DNA of 64,000 nt from Nymphaea colorata (lineage: Eukaryota > Streptophyta > Magnoliopsida > Nymphaeales > Nymphaeaceae), in NCBI RefSeq assembly GCF_008831285.2, contig NW_022204507.1:6406174-6470173 (forward strand). Direction: 5' to 3'. Below the pieces are notes generated by a model that saw only the letters and a program-made list of their open reading frames with translations, was not told the DNA's origin and searched no databases. Position 1 is the stretch's first letter. Each line of letters starts with the position of its first letter. Below are positions 1 to 10,859 of the stretch, piece after piece. The position numbers and the translations under genes were made by a program.

Positions 1-2245
1 CAATTTTTACCACATCTACGTCTTGATACGACGTCCCAACAACCAAATAGATACACCCATTGCCTGACCAAAGCAAAAACCCTTGTTCAAGGCATCTTAT
101 GGGGGTTTTCCTTTTCACATATGAGGGACTCTGGTCATTATTCACAATATTAGTTCCCACTTACTCTCCTGCCCTGTCCTAGCTGCTCTTCTTCTCGGAC
201 TTCTCCTCCCCTCCCCATTGGTGGGCACCATGGCCAGCTGCTCCTCCCATCGGCCGGAGTCGTACTTGCTCCACTGATCGACCATGCGTTGAGTTGGAAC
301 GACCAAGTTCGCCATCGACAAGATGACCTCCCGGCCTTTGATCAGCTTGGTATTTTAGTGGTGGTTGATTTGCGTCCCAACATTCGCTCTTAACACTTTC
401 TTGTTAAACAAATGTGCATCTTTGGTTCTTGGTCCATGTTTATCAGCTTATCTGGTAATATTACTAACCCAAATCATGAGCTTTTCTGGGAGAGAATCCA
501 CTTAGTTTCAGACCATCGCATTTCAAACGCTGTTTCACAACTGTTAATCCAAAAACTATTTTGTTGCCGGTCAACTTAAGGGCCAGTCAAAATAGTTTGC
601 CAAGAAAATGGTACCGAATTGGTCAATTTCCATGAGAATTGAAAGGAATGAATATTAAAAGTAATTGGAAAATGATAATATAAAACAAAATTGCACTATT
701 TAGAATGAAGTAATTTTCATCTCAGATGTATATATATATATTTTCTATTTTGTAATTTTTTTAATTAAGACAGGTGTGTTCCTCCTAGATGCACCCATAA
801 TCATTAATTTTGGTCTTCTTATTTTCAATCATTGCTTACTACTAAATTGTATCATCAAAATGACAAAAGAGGGGCTTGGCCTGGCCAAGTTAAATTTTAG
901 TCAAAAAAATATATAAGAAAAATATTATATATGTGAATTTATTTATTTAAAATTAATTAAAAATTGTCGAGCCTGGCCACGCCAGGTGCCCACTTCTATC
1001 TAGACATAATGTGTGTGCCATTATTGCATTTTACTTCTTGATTTTGTTACATTACCTGGCGGTTGATTTCTAGAATAAGTCTATGTTGTTACCCCCGCCT
1101 GTTTGATTGTCGCATCGAGATTGGGTGTTTTTGAAGCCGACGCTCTGTCAAAACAATAATTTGATCAAGACAGTATGTTACTATGTTCTCGCTTTTTCAG
1201 TACCAAATGGAAAGCTTGAATTTTGGATGACAAAGCCTTACTTCCAATTGCTTTTGGTGATTTTTCAGATACTGCCTATTGAAAAGTGAGCTTATTTTTA
1301 TTGAATAAAAATGTATAAACCTTGTACTTTAATACAAGAATATGTTGTTATAGCCACAAAATCATCTGCAAATATGATTGAGCAAACCAGCAGACTTCAT
1401 ATATACGTCATCCATCATCTACATATATGACAATAAAACAAACCTCATTTAACGCTGGTTTTTACTCTGAACGTCCCATACTAACGTCCGAGCCTAGCAA
1501 GAAGTTCAAATATGTTTATATCGATCATTGATCATTTGGCAGTTTGTTCGGTATTTTAAGGGAAGCATGAATGAATATAAGTCATCCCACACTCAAAACA
1601 TTTTCCCATGATACTGACCAAAAGTCTGCGATATTCTCGTGTCCCTCCTCTCCGAGAGAATAGCGAAAGGGACAGTGTGGCCTCCTCCTTCCTCTGCTTC
1701 CGACCTCTTCTTCTTGTCCATTTCTTGCTCACGCTTCTGACCACTCGCCATTCTTGCTCAGCCTCTGATCGCTCGCCATTGGCATTGTCTCCTCTTCTTT
1801 TACCGTCCCTCTCGCTGTGTTTGTCTGAAGGGAGAGAGACCTGTCTCTCTCTATCGATTTTTCTGTTCCGAGTCCCTTGGATGTCCACAGAGACACAGGC
1901 ACACTTTCTCAACAATGGCGTCTCTTCAAAGTGTCATTTTACGAGGGTCCCATTGGACCAATCCGTAACGTGTCTGAACCGCAGGAGGGAAGTGTTCCAT
2001 GTCCCAACCACGGAATTGGAATGAACTCCATGTCCAAACCACGGTTGATCTATTTCACTTATTATCGGCACTTCCATGGCATTCTCTTATTGTTTCAGCT
2101 CTGCCTTGATCATCCGATTCCAGCGATGCAAACTCTATGCTCAATACCACATGATGTAAGAATGGTTTAATAGAGGTGGAAAATTTATGAGGATCTATCC
2201 CTACTCACCTCTGGTATTCTGAGTTGTGCTCATCATGTCGTAACC
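1..2245. repeat. Repeat B, left copy (2.2 kb, cut by window edge)
   Basis: This stretch aligns almost end to end, in the same orientation, with 60126-62345, with scattered substitutions and small indels. Similarity already holds at base 1, so the unit probably continues to the left of the window. It stops near 2245, where the sequence passes into a remnant of repeat family A. No conserved reading frame is visible: apparent ORFs in the C/T-rich part (1600-2030) differ between the copies by indels that break the frame. A cluster of near-palindromes lies at 1965-2046. It may be an LTR of the copia element that starts after the right copy, but that is inference. Confidence 0.85.
1965..2046. repeat. 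Near-palindrome cluster in repeat B, left copy
   Basis: Units of about 17 bases resembling CCGTGTCCMAACCACGG occur at 1997-2013 and 2028-2044, with a weaker one just upstream. The 5 bp arms CCGTG and CACGG pair around a short loop. In this copy the left arms read CCATG, a CpG to CpA change; the equivalent units in the right copy (62098-62114 and 62129-62145) keep the perfect arms. The role is unknown. Confidence 0.6.
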
Positions 2246-2261
2246 AGTACCAAAGAAAGAA

Positions 2262-2500
2262 GCACATATTACCACTATTATTTGAAGCAAGCATGCAACC
2301 GCCCGCTTCAGCTGCCTCTTATCGCTCAAGTGTCCCCCCCCCCTCTCCTTTTTGTGATTGACACTTGCATCTTTTCTATTTTCATATTTCATGTTAGCTA
2401 TGTTTTTGTTTTAATTTACTTTTTTCTCAACAGCATGGTAAGATTTAACCAAGGTTGTATGTCGAATTAAACCATGTCAAATTTACCATGTTTCTTATAC
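2262..2500. repeat. Repeat family A, partial copy
   Basis: From the motif ACTATTATTTGAAGCA onward this stretch follows the same order of blocks as 5376-5610 and 12508-12720: a C/T-rich block, a TTTTTGTTT block, then a conserved CAGC-GCATGGTA segment and GGTTGTATG. It is diverged and lacks the upstream part of the family. A run of ten C residues falls at about 2334-2343. Confidence 0.55.
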
Positions 2501-2886
2501 TCATCAGGACATCTGCAGCCGCACAAACAGTCTAAAGTTCCCTCTAACAAACGATATACCTTAATCACATATAAATGTACATGTTTTGGACATTAATTGA
2601 GATGGCCAAAAATCCAGTTCAAAATCCAATTTGTTGGTAGGTGACATTATTTGAGACCGTTTCTTTTTTAAATTCATGGCAAGTACTGTTCTCAAGAAAT
2701 TCAAAGCAACTGAATAACCCAAAAATTTTCAGGACTTGTTTTCTAATGACTCAATTGCAGCAAGTGACCAGAAGGCCCATCCTACTCTTGGACCTACACT
2801 ATTATCAGCACAAAGATCAGAATGTTTCCACTAAAAAATGAAAATATAAAAAATAAAGGATGTGAAATGAAAATCTACTAACTAGC

Positions 2887-3073
2887 AGGTAAAACCTGAA
2901 TGTTTCCACCTGCTCAGCCTTTCCAACCTCTTGATCCTAGAATGCAGTCCCAAACTGAAACTCAACCAGTCACACAGGCAAGCATAAGGTGCAGTGCACA
3001 TGCAAGTGGAAGCAAGAAGTCCACAGGAAATACTGAAGAAGTTTCTTTAGAACTGTCCGTTTCACAATTTTAA
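2887..3073 (+). other. Exon-like P/Q-rich open stretch, unidentified
   Basis: A frame opening at about 2900 encodes a short proline- and glutamine-rich stretch beginning MFPPAQPFQPLDPRM and continuing through QTETQPVTQ to a Ser/Lys-rich tail before a stop near 3073. A preceding piece (2760-2830) follows a good acceptor (TTGCAG), and a later piece (3596-3650) ends in a good donor (AAAAGGTAAGA). The composition resembles a disordered region of a plant nuclear protein, but I do not recognise the family. It may be one more captured or decayed exon. Confidence 0.25.
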
Positions 3074-3874
3074 CGAAGACTGGAAAATATAATGTCATTT
3101 AAGGATACTTCTCCAAGTTAATATAAAAATAATCAACTACGAAAATGTTCCTTTACAAATTAAAATTTTTCAATGAAATAAGTCTTGTTTATAGGAAAAC
3201 ATTGACTCGTTATAGAAAATATGACATCCTTTTAAAGTGCCCCTCCGACAATTAAGGAACTGAGTTTCAGAAGTACCTACGACTAATGAAAGGTTATGGA
3301 AGACTGATTTTTTTTTTATCCTATCTCTACTGAGGAACTTCAAGACTGATGACCTTAAAAACATTCACTCTTGGTGGATCCTGGCAATGCAATGTGGTTG
3401 GACCCTCATGTTGGTCTGAATGAATCAGCCTTTTAGAGGAGGGTGAGTCAGGGCCTGCTACTAAAAAGCATAGCAAGTTATAAGTCTCAGTAGGACATGT
3501 ATTTTTATTACCATAGGTTAGGTGAGGTTACCATTATCCTTTTTTTGGTGACAAATCTTATGTGTCCCTAATAAAGGGAATCTGTCAATTTTTCAAGGTT
3601 TCAAAACCAAAAAGGCATGGAAGCACAAGAGATGTAGCTCCAGTTCCTTCAGAAAAGGTAAGATCTTTGGTGCAAAAAGAATGGACAAATAAGATAACAA
3701 AGAAAAATACACGGCTCCAATTCCTATCTCAGTTTATTTGAAATATACCACATATATAATCATCATTCACATTATCGATTGACAAGAATTTTCAGCAATC
3801 CGAAAATCCAAATACAGTAATGTTTTTCAAATAGATGAATTTCTTTGTACAACGAAGGGTGTTAAATAGATTGA

Positions 3875-6023
3875 AAAGTTGTTTGACGTAATAAAATGAT
3901 TGACAAACACCTGCTTCATTAATTGAAGTAAAATGTTAAAATCTTGAGCAATTTCTATGAAAGAAATCAAAAAAATCACATTTTGTACATACAATCTCCC
4001 TAGGCCTTTTTTTATATTGTCAAAAAGAGGTGGCCCATAAAAATCTTTCTATTCAGGTATTTTCTTTTTATTAGGGTAAAATGGTCTTTTTCATATTTAA
4101 AACAGTGGGGCATGTGCCTGTTGGTAATTGTATAAATATAAATGGTTACTTGTAACTTTTCAGAAGAAAAATGCATCAAACCTTATCGGTCTCATTAATT
4201 ATTTGCCTGGTCTAATTTGTCTAGCGACATATATATATGTGTGTGTGTGTGTGTAAAGTGGTACATGGATTGCTGAGTTCAATTCAATGACGGTAGGAAG
4301 CTATTCAATCTCCGCCCCTTATACTGCATTATTCGTTCATTACAAAAGAATCTTATCTTATACTAATGTACCTGGGGTTCTTCTCAATGACAAATTGTCA
4401 TTTATTACAGCATCATACTACTAATGGCATCAGCTTGGTTTTGAATTGAAATAACAGTGTTGTATTCAATGACATGGATGTCAAAAGAAAAAACATAGAG
4501 TAGAAAGAAAACCAACTCCTAGGTTGGGCCACTAATCATTTGTTTGTTGGCAACCTCTTCCTAACTATGCTCAAGTGTTATTCCGTACAGTAAGGCATGA
4601 AGTGTTTGCAGTACAATAACTAGAACTATGTGCAAGACAATCTTAGGAATCTAAGCCTTTTGTTACGAGAAACATTACTAAAAATAAATTGATATTAACA
4701 AACTTTTCACATCATCCTCTAGAGGTTCTTTTATAAGGTGAGATTCTTTATACATAAAGAATGATGCAGTATACAAGGTGGAGTATGAATATCTTCCTGC
4801 CATCATTGTATATATACAAGAAAATCTCTTGTCGAGTGAACCAAATTGACTTCAGACTTTGATTCTTTCGAGCAACTTCTCTATATACCTTCAACTCTTG
4901 CAACCTTTCCACAGAAAATAGACAGCCCTCACCACCATCATCCCTAATTAGCATGGTACTGTCATCTGTCAACAGCTAACCATTGCATCACGTGACTGAG
5001 TTTTGTTCTCCCTTAGCATGTGGATGCAAAAGGATCACATTGCCTAAGACATATTTTTGGTTGAAAGGCATGGAAATATTTACTAGAGCCTATAAATGTT
5101 TTCTTGAGGGGTACAAATTATGTTTGTGCTATTCTTTAATCATAATAACCTATACAGGTGATGAACGCTACTGGGACAGTCCAATACCAGTGACGGTTAG
5201 AACTGGTATAGATCCCTAACAATGGTGTAGTTCGCAGCCGTATACACTTATACCGGTGAAATGTCTCGCCGCTAAGGTACTTATACCGGTGTTCTCTAGC
5301 ACCAGTAGAAATTTCACCACTATAAACCTATAACAGTGATGTACCACCGCTATATTACCTGAACCCATAACGAAACCACCACTGTTATTTGAAGCACACA
5401 ACTCAACGCACGAAAAGTGCACCTCGAGTGCCTGCCTCTCGCTGATGTCTATCTCTCTCTCTACTTCTGTTTTGTAATTAATGCTTGTATTTTTTTTTCA
5501 TTGTTCTATTTCACATTGTTTTTGTTTAATTCTTTTCTCAGCCGCATGGTAGAATTAGATAAAAGTGATAAGTGTTAATTTATTGAAGGTTGTATGTTGA
5601 ATGAAATAGTGTAAGTTAATAAATGTTGGATAAAAATCAGAGAGTTTAGTGAATTTATTGAACTTATAACCATTTGACCAAACCAGAGCTCTCATGAGTA
5701 TGTTGTTTAAATAAACCAAAGTAATGCTTTTTTCATCCGCAGTACTTATAAGGAATTAAATATTTTACAACCTTTTATGTATAATTGTTGATAACAACTA
5801 ATTAAACTTTCTCGCAAATAGCAATACAGTGCCATCCTTATGCATGATTTTGGCGCAAAAAAAAAAGGTTTTTTTGCACTTGTTTTTAATTCTGACATGA
5901 TTTTTGTTGATATAATGTGTTAGATTATTTTTGCCATGAAACTTAAGCTTCACTATGCATCGCTTAGCTACACAATGCATCTCCAACTTGGTGCATCGCT
6001 TCACCTTGTTGTACTTCACAACA
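3875..6023. repeat. Repeat family A, copy 1 (2.15 kb)
   Basis: This segment aligns with 10860-13200 in the same orientation. Shared landmarks include a block of TA then TG dinucleotides, CAAATTGTCATTTATTACA, and the terminal CTTCACAACA at 6014-6023. Between about 5150 and 5400 there are many short motifs of ACCGGTG or ACCAGT type in both orientations, a pattern typical of subterminal repeats where a DNA transposase binds (CACTA-like elements are one example). No transposase is encoded. The right edge at 6023 abuts the SEC16 remnant. Class assignment is inference. Confidence 0.7.
5150..5400. repeat. Subterminal ACCGGTG/ACCAGT motif array
   Basis: Roughly eight copies of ACCGGTG, ACCAGTG, AACAGTG or their complements are packed into 250 bases, in both orientations. 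The paralogous array lies at 12285-12535. Such arrays are usual at the ends of CACTA-type and related DNA transposons. The function as a transposase-binding region is inferred. Confidence 0.45.
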
Positions 6024-6733
6024 AATCAGCAGTTTCACCATTTAGGTCCTTCTCAACGACTGCAGGATCATCATTGATTGCATCAGTTTGCTGTGTTCTC
6101 CCTTGAACAAAACCAGCTTGATTTTGCGATTGAGATTGCAAAGACGTTGATGAGAATGTGGTGCCATGCTCCCCTGTAGTCTGTCTAGATGTATTTTCAT
6201 CCATTCTGCAAAGAAATCTGAATGAGAACTAAAACCACCAGAATCATTATCGCGCATACCTGAATGAAAGGTACTCCACTGCGCCTCCTTCATGCTCGAC
6301 CAGGTCTGCTTAGAACCTTTAACAAACGGAAAATCTTCTTCCAAATTGTTGAGATGGGCATTGGCGCCGGCGCCATGTGCAACCAACTCTACTGGTGTGG
6401 CAGACTCGTTGGACTCAACAGCACATCGGAACTACTCCCTTCTGCAACCTGATTTACTTTCTATGGTTTGAATTCGACCGAGTTTCTGACACGAAAGGAG
6501 CCAGCTTTTCTGGCAACAGCCTCGTTCACCTGAACTTGTAAATGGTACTCCGATTTACTCAAGGAAAGTTTCACTAGAGAAGTATCAGCAGGGGGCCCAG
6601 TTGATCCCATCGGAATCATTACCTCTTGTAACTCAGCTGCAGAAGAACCATCGATCCAAAACTCATCATCCACAAGCTTGTCAAAGAAACCTTCATCCGT
6701 CTGATCCTGCATAAGATATGGAGAAGCTGCCAT
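6016..6733 (-). pseudogene. SEC16: SEC16 (COPII scaffold) N-terminal remnant
   Basis: SEC16 is the large scaffold that organises COPII coat assembly at ER exit sites. On the minus strand an ATG at 6733 opens MAASPYLMQDQTDEGFF, and the following DKLVDDEF matches the conserved plant SEC16 N-terminus (QTDEDFFDKLVDDD). A stop comes after 90 codons. In a second frame (6386-6205) the characteristic GGFSSHSDFFAE block follows, equivalent to the FGSYSDFF motif of the family. A further frame switch at 6204 leads to MDENTSRQTTGEHG and a serine/glutamine-rich tail ending at 6016. At least two frameshifts and one in-frame stop make it non-functional. The remaining more than 1,000 residues, including the conserved central domain, are absent. 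It ends at the border of repeat A copy 1. Confidence 0.72.
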
Positions 6734-6739
6734 TGATAT

Positions 6740-8620
6740 AACAGAAAGGAGAAAGAAATGCTCAAAATCTCAGATCGAAACAACCAACTTCCTTGTGAAC
6801 GATAATTCGAATGCTCTTCACTGGAATCTACCTTGACTAACAAAATTAACAGCAACCAAGACCTTAATAGTCATGGATCACATACCCAAAAGCGATGAAT
6901 CACAAACCACACCATAAACAAATCAAAATGAGCAACGAGAATAAAATTCCAAAAAAAAAAAAAACTTGTTCGAAAAGGGGAGTCATGACCGTTGTTACAC
7001 ATGTTAGATGAAATTATATCAGAAACCGCCTGGATGGCAAAAGGAAGACCCTTCTCCCTCCTCCAAAAACCAGTTGTGGGCTGGAAAAACAAGAAAGGGA
7101 TAGAGAAATGGCCGAAAAAAAAAATAAAAAAAAGGAGAGGAGAGAGTGATCGATCCTACTGGGAACCAGCCATCGCTGTGCTACCTTCGAGCTCCCCCTC
7201 CTTGATGAGGGCAGATCGTAACCTCCAGAGGTAGACGAGAATATGGGCTAGAAATCTTTCCCCCGTTTCTTGGGTTTTTACATGGTAAAAATGTGATGCA
7301 TTTCGGAAAAACCATTTAAAACCCCAATACTTATCATCTGCATCAAACATGCACTTGGGAAGCGGACATTCCTTTTATGTTCTTCAAACATTTCATCGGG
7401 GCCAAAGAAAAAAAAGATCCAAATCCATGTTCACATGTAATCCGATCCGAAACAAATAGGAACTTAAGAAAACTGCATCTGCCTCATAATATTTAATGAA
7501 CGAGGTGATAGCCGATGTTTTTTTAGTTTTTTTTTTTAATGAAAAACTAATCTTGACCTACCAGTTTTGTTGATGAAGCGCATCCAATCTGCCATGCTTG
7601 TAATGGCCGTTATTAAAATAAAATATTTTTTAAAATTTCAAAGGATTTTTAAATTTTAAATTGATTTTTTTATTATTTGAAAAAACACTTCTGTTTTGCG
7701 CCGTAAAGTCTTTTCGGTTAGTTCTAACATAAATTCAAAATATGACTGTACAAAAAAGTAAAACATGTTCCGCAGTTCTTATAGCCCTTTTAATCTATAT
7801 CAAATGATATTATTGATCAATCTCTATATGCAAACAGAAATTATGTCATAAGAAGGACCAAACACTCTTATCAAATTACATAGGGTTGTAAAGCATCTCA
7901 TTCAACTTCAGATCGTGATCGACCAAAAAAAATGCTGAACCGAAAAAAAAAAAAGTTTAAACTTAAAACTTTTCTTAGCAACAACTATAATATCAAAAGT
8001 GGTCACAGTGAAAAGTATGGGAGACCCTCTTATTTGCTAAACAACCCCTTAGGTGCCCACCACCCCTTAGTTAGCTTCAAACTTTGTCCCCATCAAGTCT
8101 CACCTCTCTTATTCTACTATTTGTCCTCATAAGAAGAGGATTTACCCACATGTATCATTCGAGAAAAAAAAAATCTATTTTGCACAATGAATTTTTTTTT
8201 TCTTTAAAAAAAAAGGTTAGCCGTCTCTACATTGGGTAGGAAGAAGACATGTTTTGGTTCCTTTGCAAAGTAACTAAGAAATTATTTGTCAATAGTTTGT
8301 TACCATTTACTTAAAGGACGGATCCATTAGGAATTTATTTTTTCTTATAAATCGAATATGAACGAGAGAGATCTTATAATTCTCTCAAGTAGAATATCTT
8401 TGTTTTCAAAAAATTCAGGCTCTATCATTATAAACTGATCATATCACCATTTTCTTTTTTCATTTTTTCACTACATTGATTAACACCCCGACAGTTGCAC
8501 CGGCAACATAGCAGCACAATCTTCTTTCTGTAGGTGGCAGATGAGTTCTATCAGCCATTATTTAATGCAACATTAAAGAAAAAAAGCATTCATACAACAT
8601 TCAAACCTATATATCAAAAC
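6740..8620. other. No gene recognised
   Basis: AT-rich sequence with several A or T homopolymer runs (for example near 6950, 7530 and 8190). The 7100-7250 part is purine-rich and could once have been 5' untranslated sequence of the SEC16 remnant, but nothing proves it. No conserved protein match was seen on either strand. Confidence 0.5.
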
Positions 8621-8624
8621 TTAG

Positions 8625-8995
8625 AGATGAAGCCCATCAACTCAGTAGATGCCTCTCCCTAGGGGCTGCACACATAGAAGGCATGATCCTCTTCCGAGAA
8701 GACGTGCAACTTCACCACCTTCCTTCCCAAGTTCTTCAGCTCCTCCACTAATATCATGCCCCGGTCCCTAGAACGTTTCGGCCTCTCATCACCACCATCA
8801 CCGCGATGTCCGGCAGCCCCTCCGCTGGTGGTTTACATAAGAGGAGCTGCCTGGTACAACCCCTTGAGGCCTGATAGATCAGGCACAGGCTGGAGGCGAG
8901 GACATTGTGGATGATCTTCCCACCGACAGTGTCACCCACGATGGAAAGCCGAGAAAGGTAAGCTGAGTCAAGAAGGTCGTGGCAAGCATACGGGG
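8625..8995 (-). pseudogene. Plant carboxylesterase (CXE, alpha/beta-hydrolase-3) remnant
   Basis: Plant CXE-type esterases, relatives of the gibberellin receptor GID1, are serine hydrolases. On the minus strand a first frame reads SRLSIVGDTVGGKIIHNV, which matches the nucleophile-elbow region of the family (normally GDSAGGN-HNV). Here the catalytic serine codon is replaced by threonine. After a deletion or frameshift, a second frame reads RDRGM, then EELKNLGRKV and SEEDHAFYVCSP. This is the region with the catalytic histidine (EDHAF), followed by a stop and ELMGFI. The oxyanion-hole HGGG region and N-terminal half are missing. The lost nucleophile, frame change and stop show it is dead. Confidence 0.68.
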
Positions 8996-8999
8996 AGGA

Positions 9000-9946
9000 A
9001 AGCCATGGATCTAACTACAAAATTTTTTGTATTGCATTGTTGAAAAGTAATGCTTGTTGTTTTGTGAATTATGAAATTTTTATCAATATATGATTATTTT
9101 AAAGTGGTTTCTATCATATTGTACATTTGTATTTGTGTTCATTCTAATCAATGTGCTAATGAACAGATAGCAGAGAACAAATGCATGCTTAGGCTATCTT
9201 TCCACCTAGACATTCAACCACTAGCTTTATTAAATATATAGGTAAATATTGGTATTGCATGTTATTAAGTTTTAATAACATGAAGTCCCGATAAACATAT
9301 CTATAAACCTAGCCTAACCAAGTGATCATGTAAACCTTCTGGCCACAAAGTCAACCGGTATAGTCTGATTACAGATTTGCCACATAAAACCTTAGAAGGT
9401 TTCAAGCGCATGATCCCACTCCATGATAAATGTAATGTCTAAGTGGTTCAGTTGAGAGTTTTTACAGGATTTTTCCTCTTCTGCGAAAGGTAATTTTGTC
9501 TTTTTCTGTTTTACAAAGAAAGCAACTTTTGCATCTTTGTCATGTGGGGGGCTTTTTTTGGTCCTTACCATTAAGTTTAAAAATGGATGCCCAAGTGGCA
9601 TTCTACTATGGGCCCTATCGGCACATGGTGACAAGAAATAGGAGGAGGGAGTTGGTGGGTGCACCACTATACATAAAAAAAAAGGTTAGGGTTAAGATAT
9701 TTTGAAAATTATTTCAAAATAAAATATTCTTTCTATTTTTTTATTTTTTAGTTTTTTTGTTATTATTTTTTTTAATTGAGAGCATTTTCATTATTAGTGT
9801 ATTGGCATGCGGAAATTTTGTGTATCCCAAGGTGTGCATAAAATGAGCTGTAGGTAAGCTTAAAGGGGTTCTCGGAAGCGAAAGATCACTTTGATAGCAA
9901 CAGGCTCAAATATATGATACGTTTGCCATATCTTGTCTCACCAACT
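9000..9946. other. No gene recognised
   Basis: AT-rich intergenic sequence. Short ORFs at 9392-9705 on both strands overlap one another and match nothing I know. Confidence 0.5.
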
Positions 9947-9979
<33 letters not shown>

Positions 9980-9987
9980 TATAATAT

Positions 9988-10042
<55 letters not shown>
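9947..10042. repeat. (TA)n microsatellite
   Basis: Nearly uninterrupted TA dinucleotides for about 95 bases, with a few single-base breaks (AATATAATATA) in the middle. Confidence 0.95.
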
Positions 10043-10043
<1 letters not shown>

Positions 10044-10859
10044 TCACACACAATGTTGTAGAACGTGGTAAATACCAATTCAATGATCATTTTTATCTAC
10101 AAATTGTTAAATTTGGACAACCAGCCACATGAATATATAATGAGAGAGAGATACCTTTTTTATGTGATGGGCCTACTATCCCGTAATTTGACACACAAAC
10201 TCTTTTTTGAATTATTAAGGGGTGTTCAATGAGCTTGAAGTCGAAGAATTTTAAAATTAAAATTATTGTTTTCTGTGAATAGAAAATTACATTTAAAAAA
10301 AATTATTCCAGAATTATAAGCTTATCGTCAATTCAAAATTCTCAAATTATGATTATAATTTCAGAATTTTAGAATTTTTTAGTCTCCCTTTAAGGCATAT
10401 GTTATGGTAGTTTGAATCCATCAGTTATAATATTTAATTACTATTTATCAAACAAGTCATTTTCAGTTTTGAAATCAAAATTTCATTCTATCAAACACAA
10501 CAAATTCATTTTCCTCAATAATATAATATACTAAGCATGTGCTAGTGGCGTATAGGGGAGGGCTCAACTAACATGTGGCCCTTATATTTACAAATATATT
10601 TTGGGTTGCTGGATCCACGTACATATTGGCATGTAAATCTTATATGTTTATCCATCTTTCTGTAACTATAGTTAGCCATCACATTTAATTCACTTATGTA
10701 AGATATTCTGGTCTGGTTCTGGTTCATTCGTGCACCTTCCCCCCCCCCCCCCCCACACCTCACTCTATTGTAATTCAGTAATTGTCATAAAAATTTGAGA
10801 AATTCACAAGTAATGAATCTGCTTTTAATATATTTATAAGTAACTGTTTAATATTTGAT
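10043..10859. other. AT-rich intergenic sequence with a 16-C run
   Basis: No gene is visible. The 10240-10400 part is rich in AATT and AGAATTTT words that pair with each other, as in some AT-rich MITEs, but I could not define termini. An uninterrupted run of 16 C residues lies at 10739-10754. Confidence 0.5.

Noticed and set aside
1556-2024. Overlapping ORFs of 119 and 138 residues on opposite strands, with partners at 61700-62069
   Set aside because: The repeat B copies differ here by indels that shift the frame, so neither ORF is conserved. The region is C/T-rich.
10739-10754. C16 run considered as a functional quadruplex
   Set aside because: An isolated homopolymer in intergenic DNA without promoter context; may partly be assembly noise.
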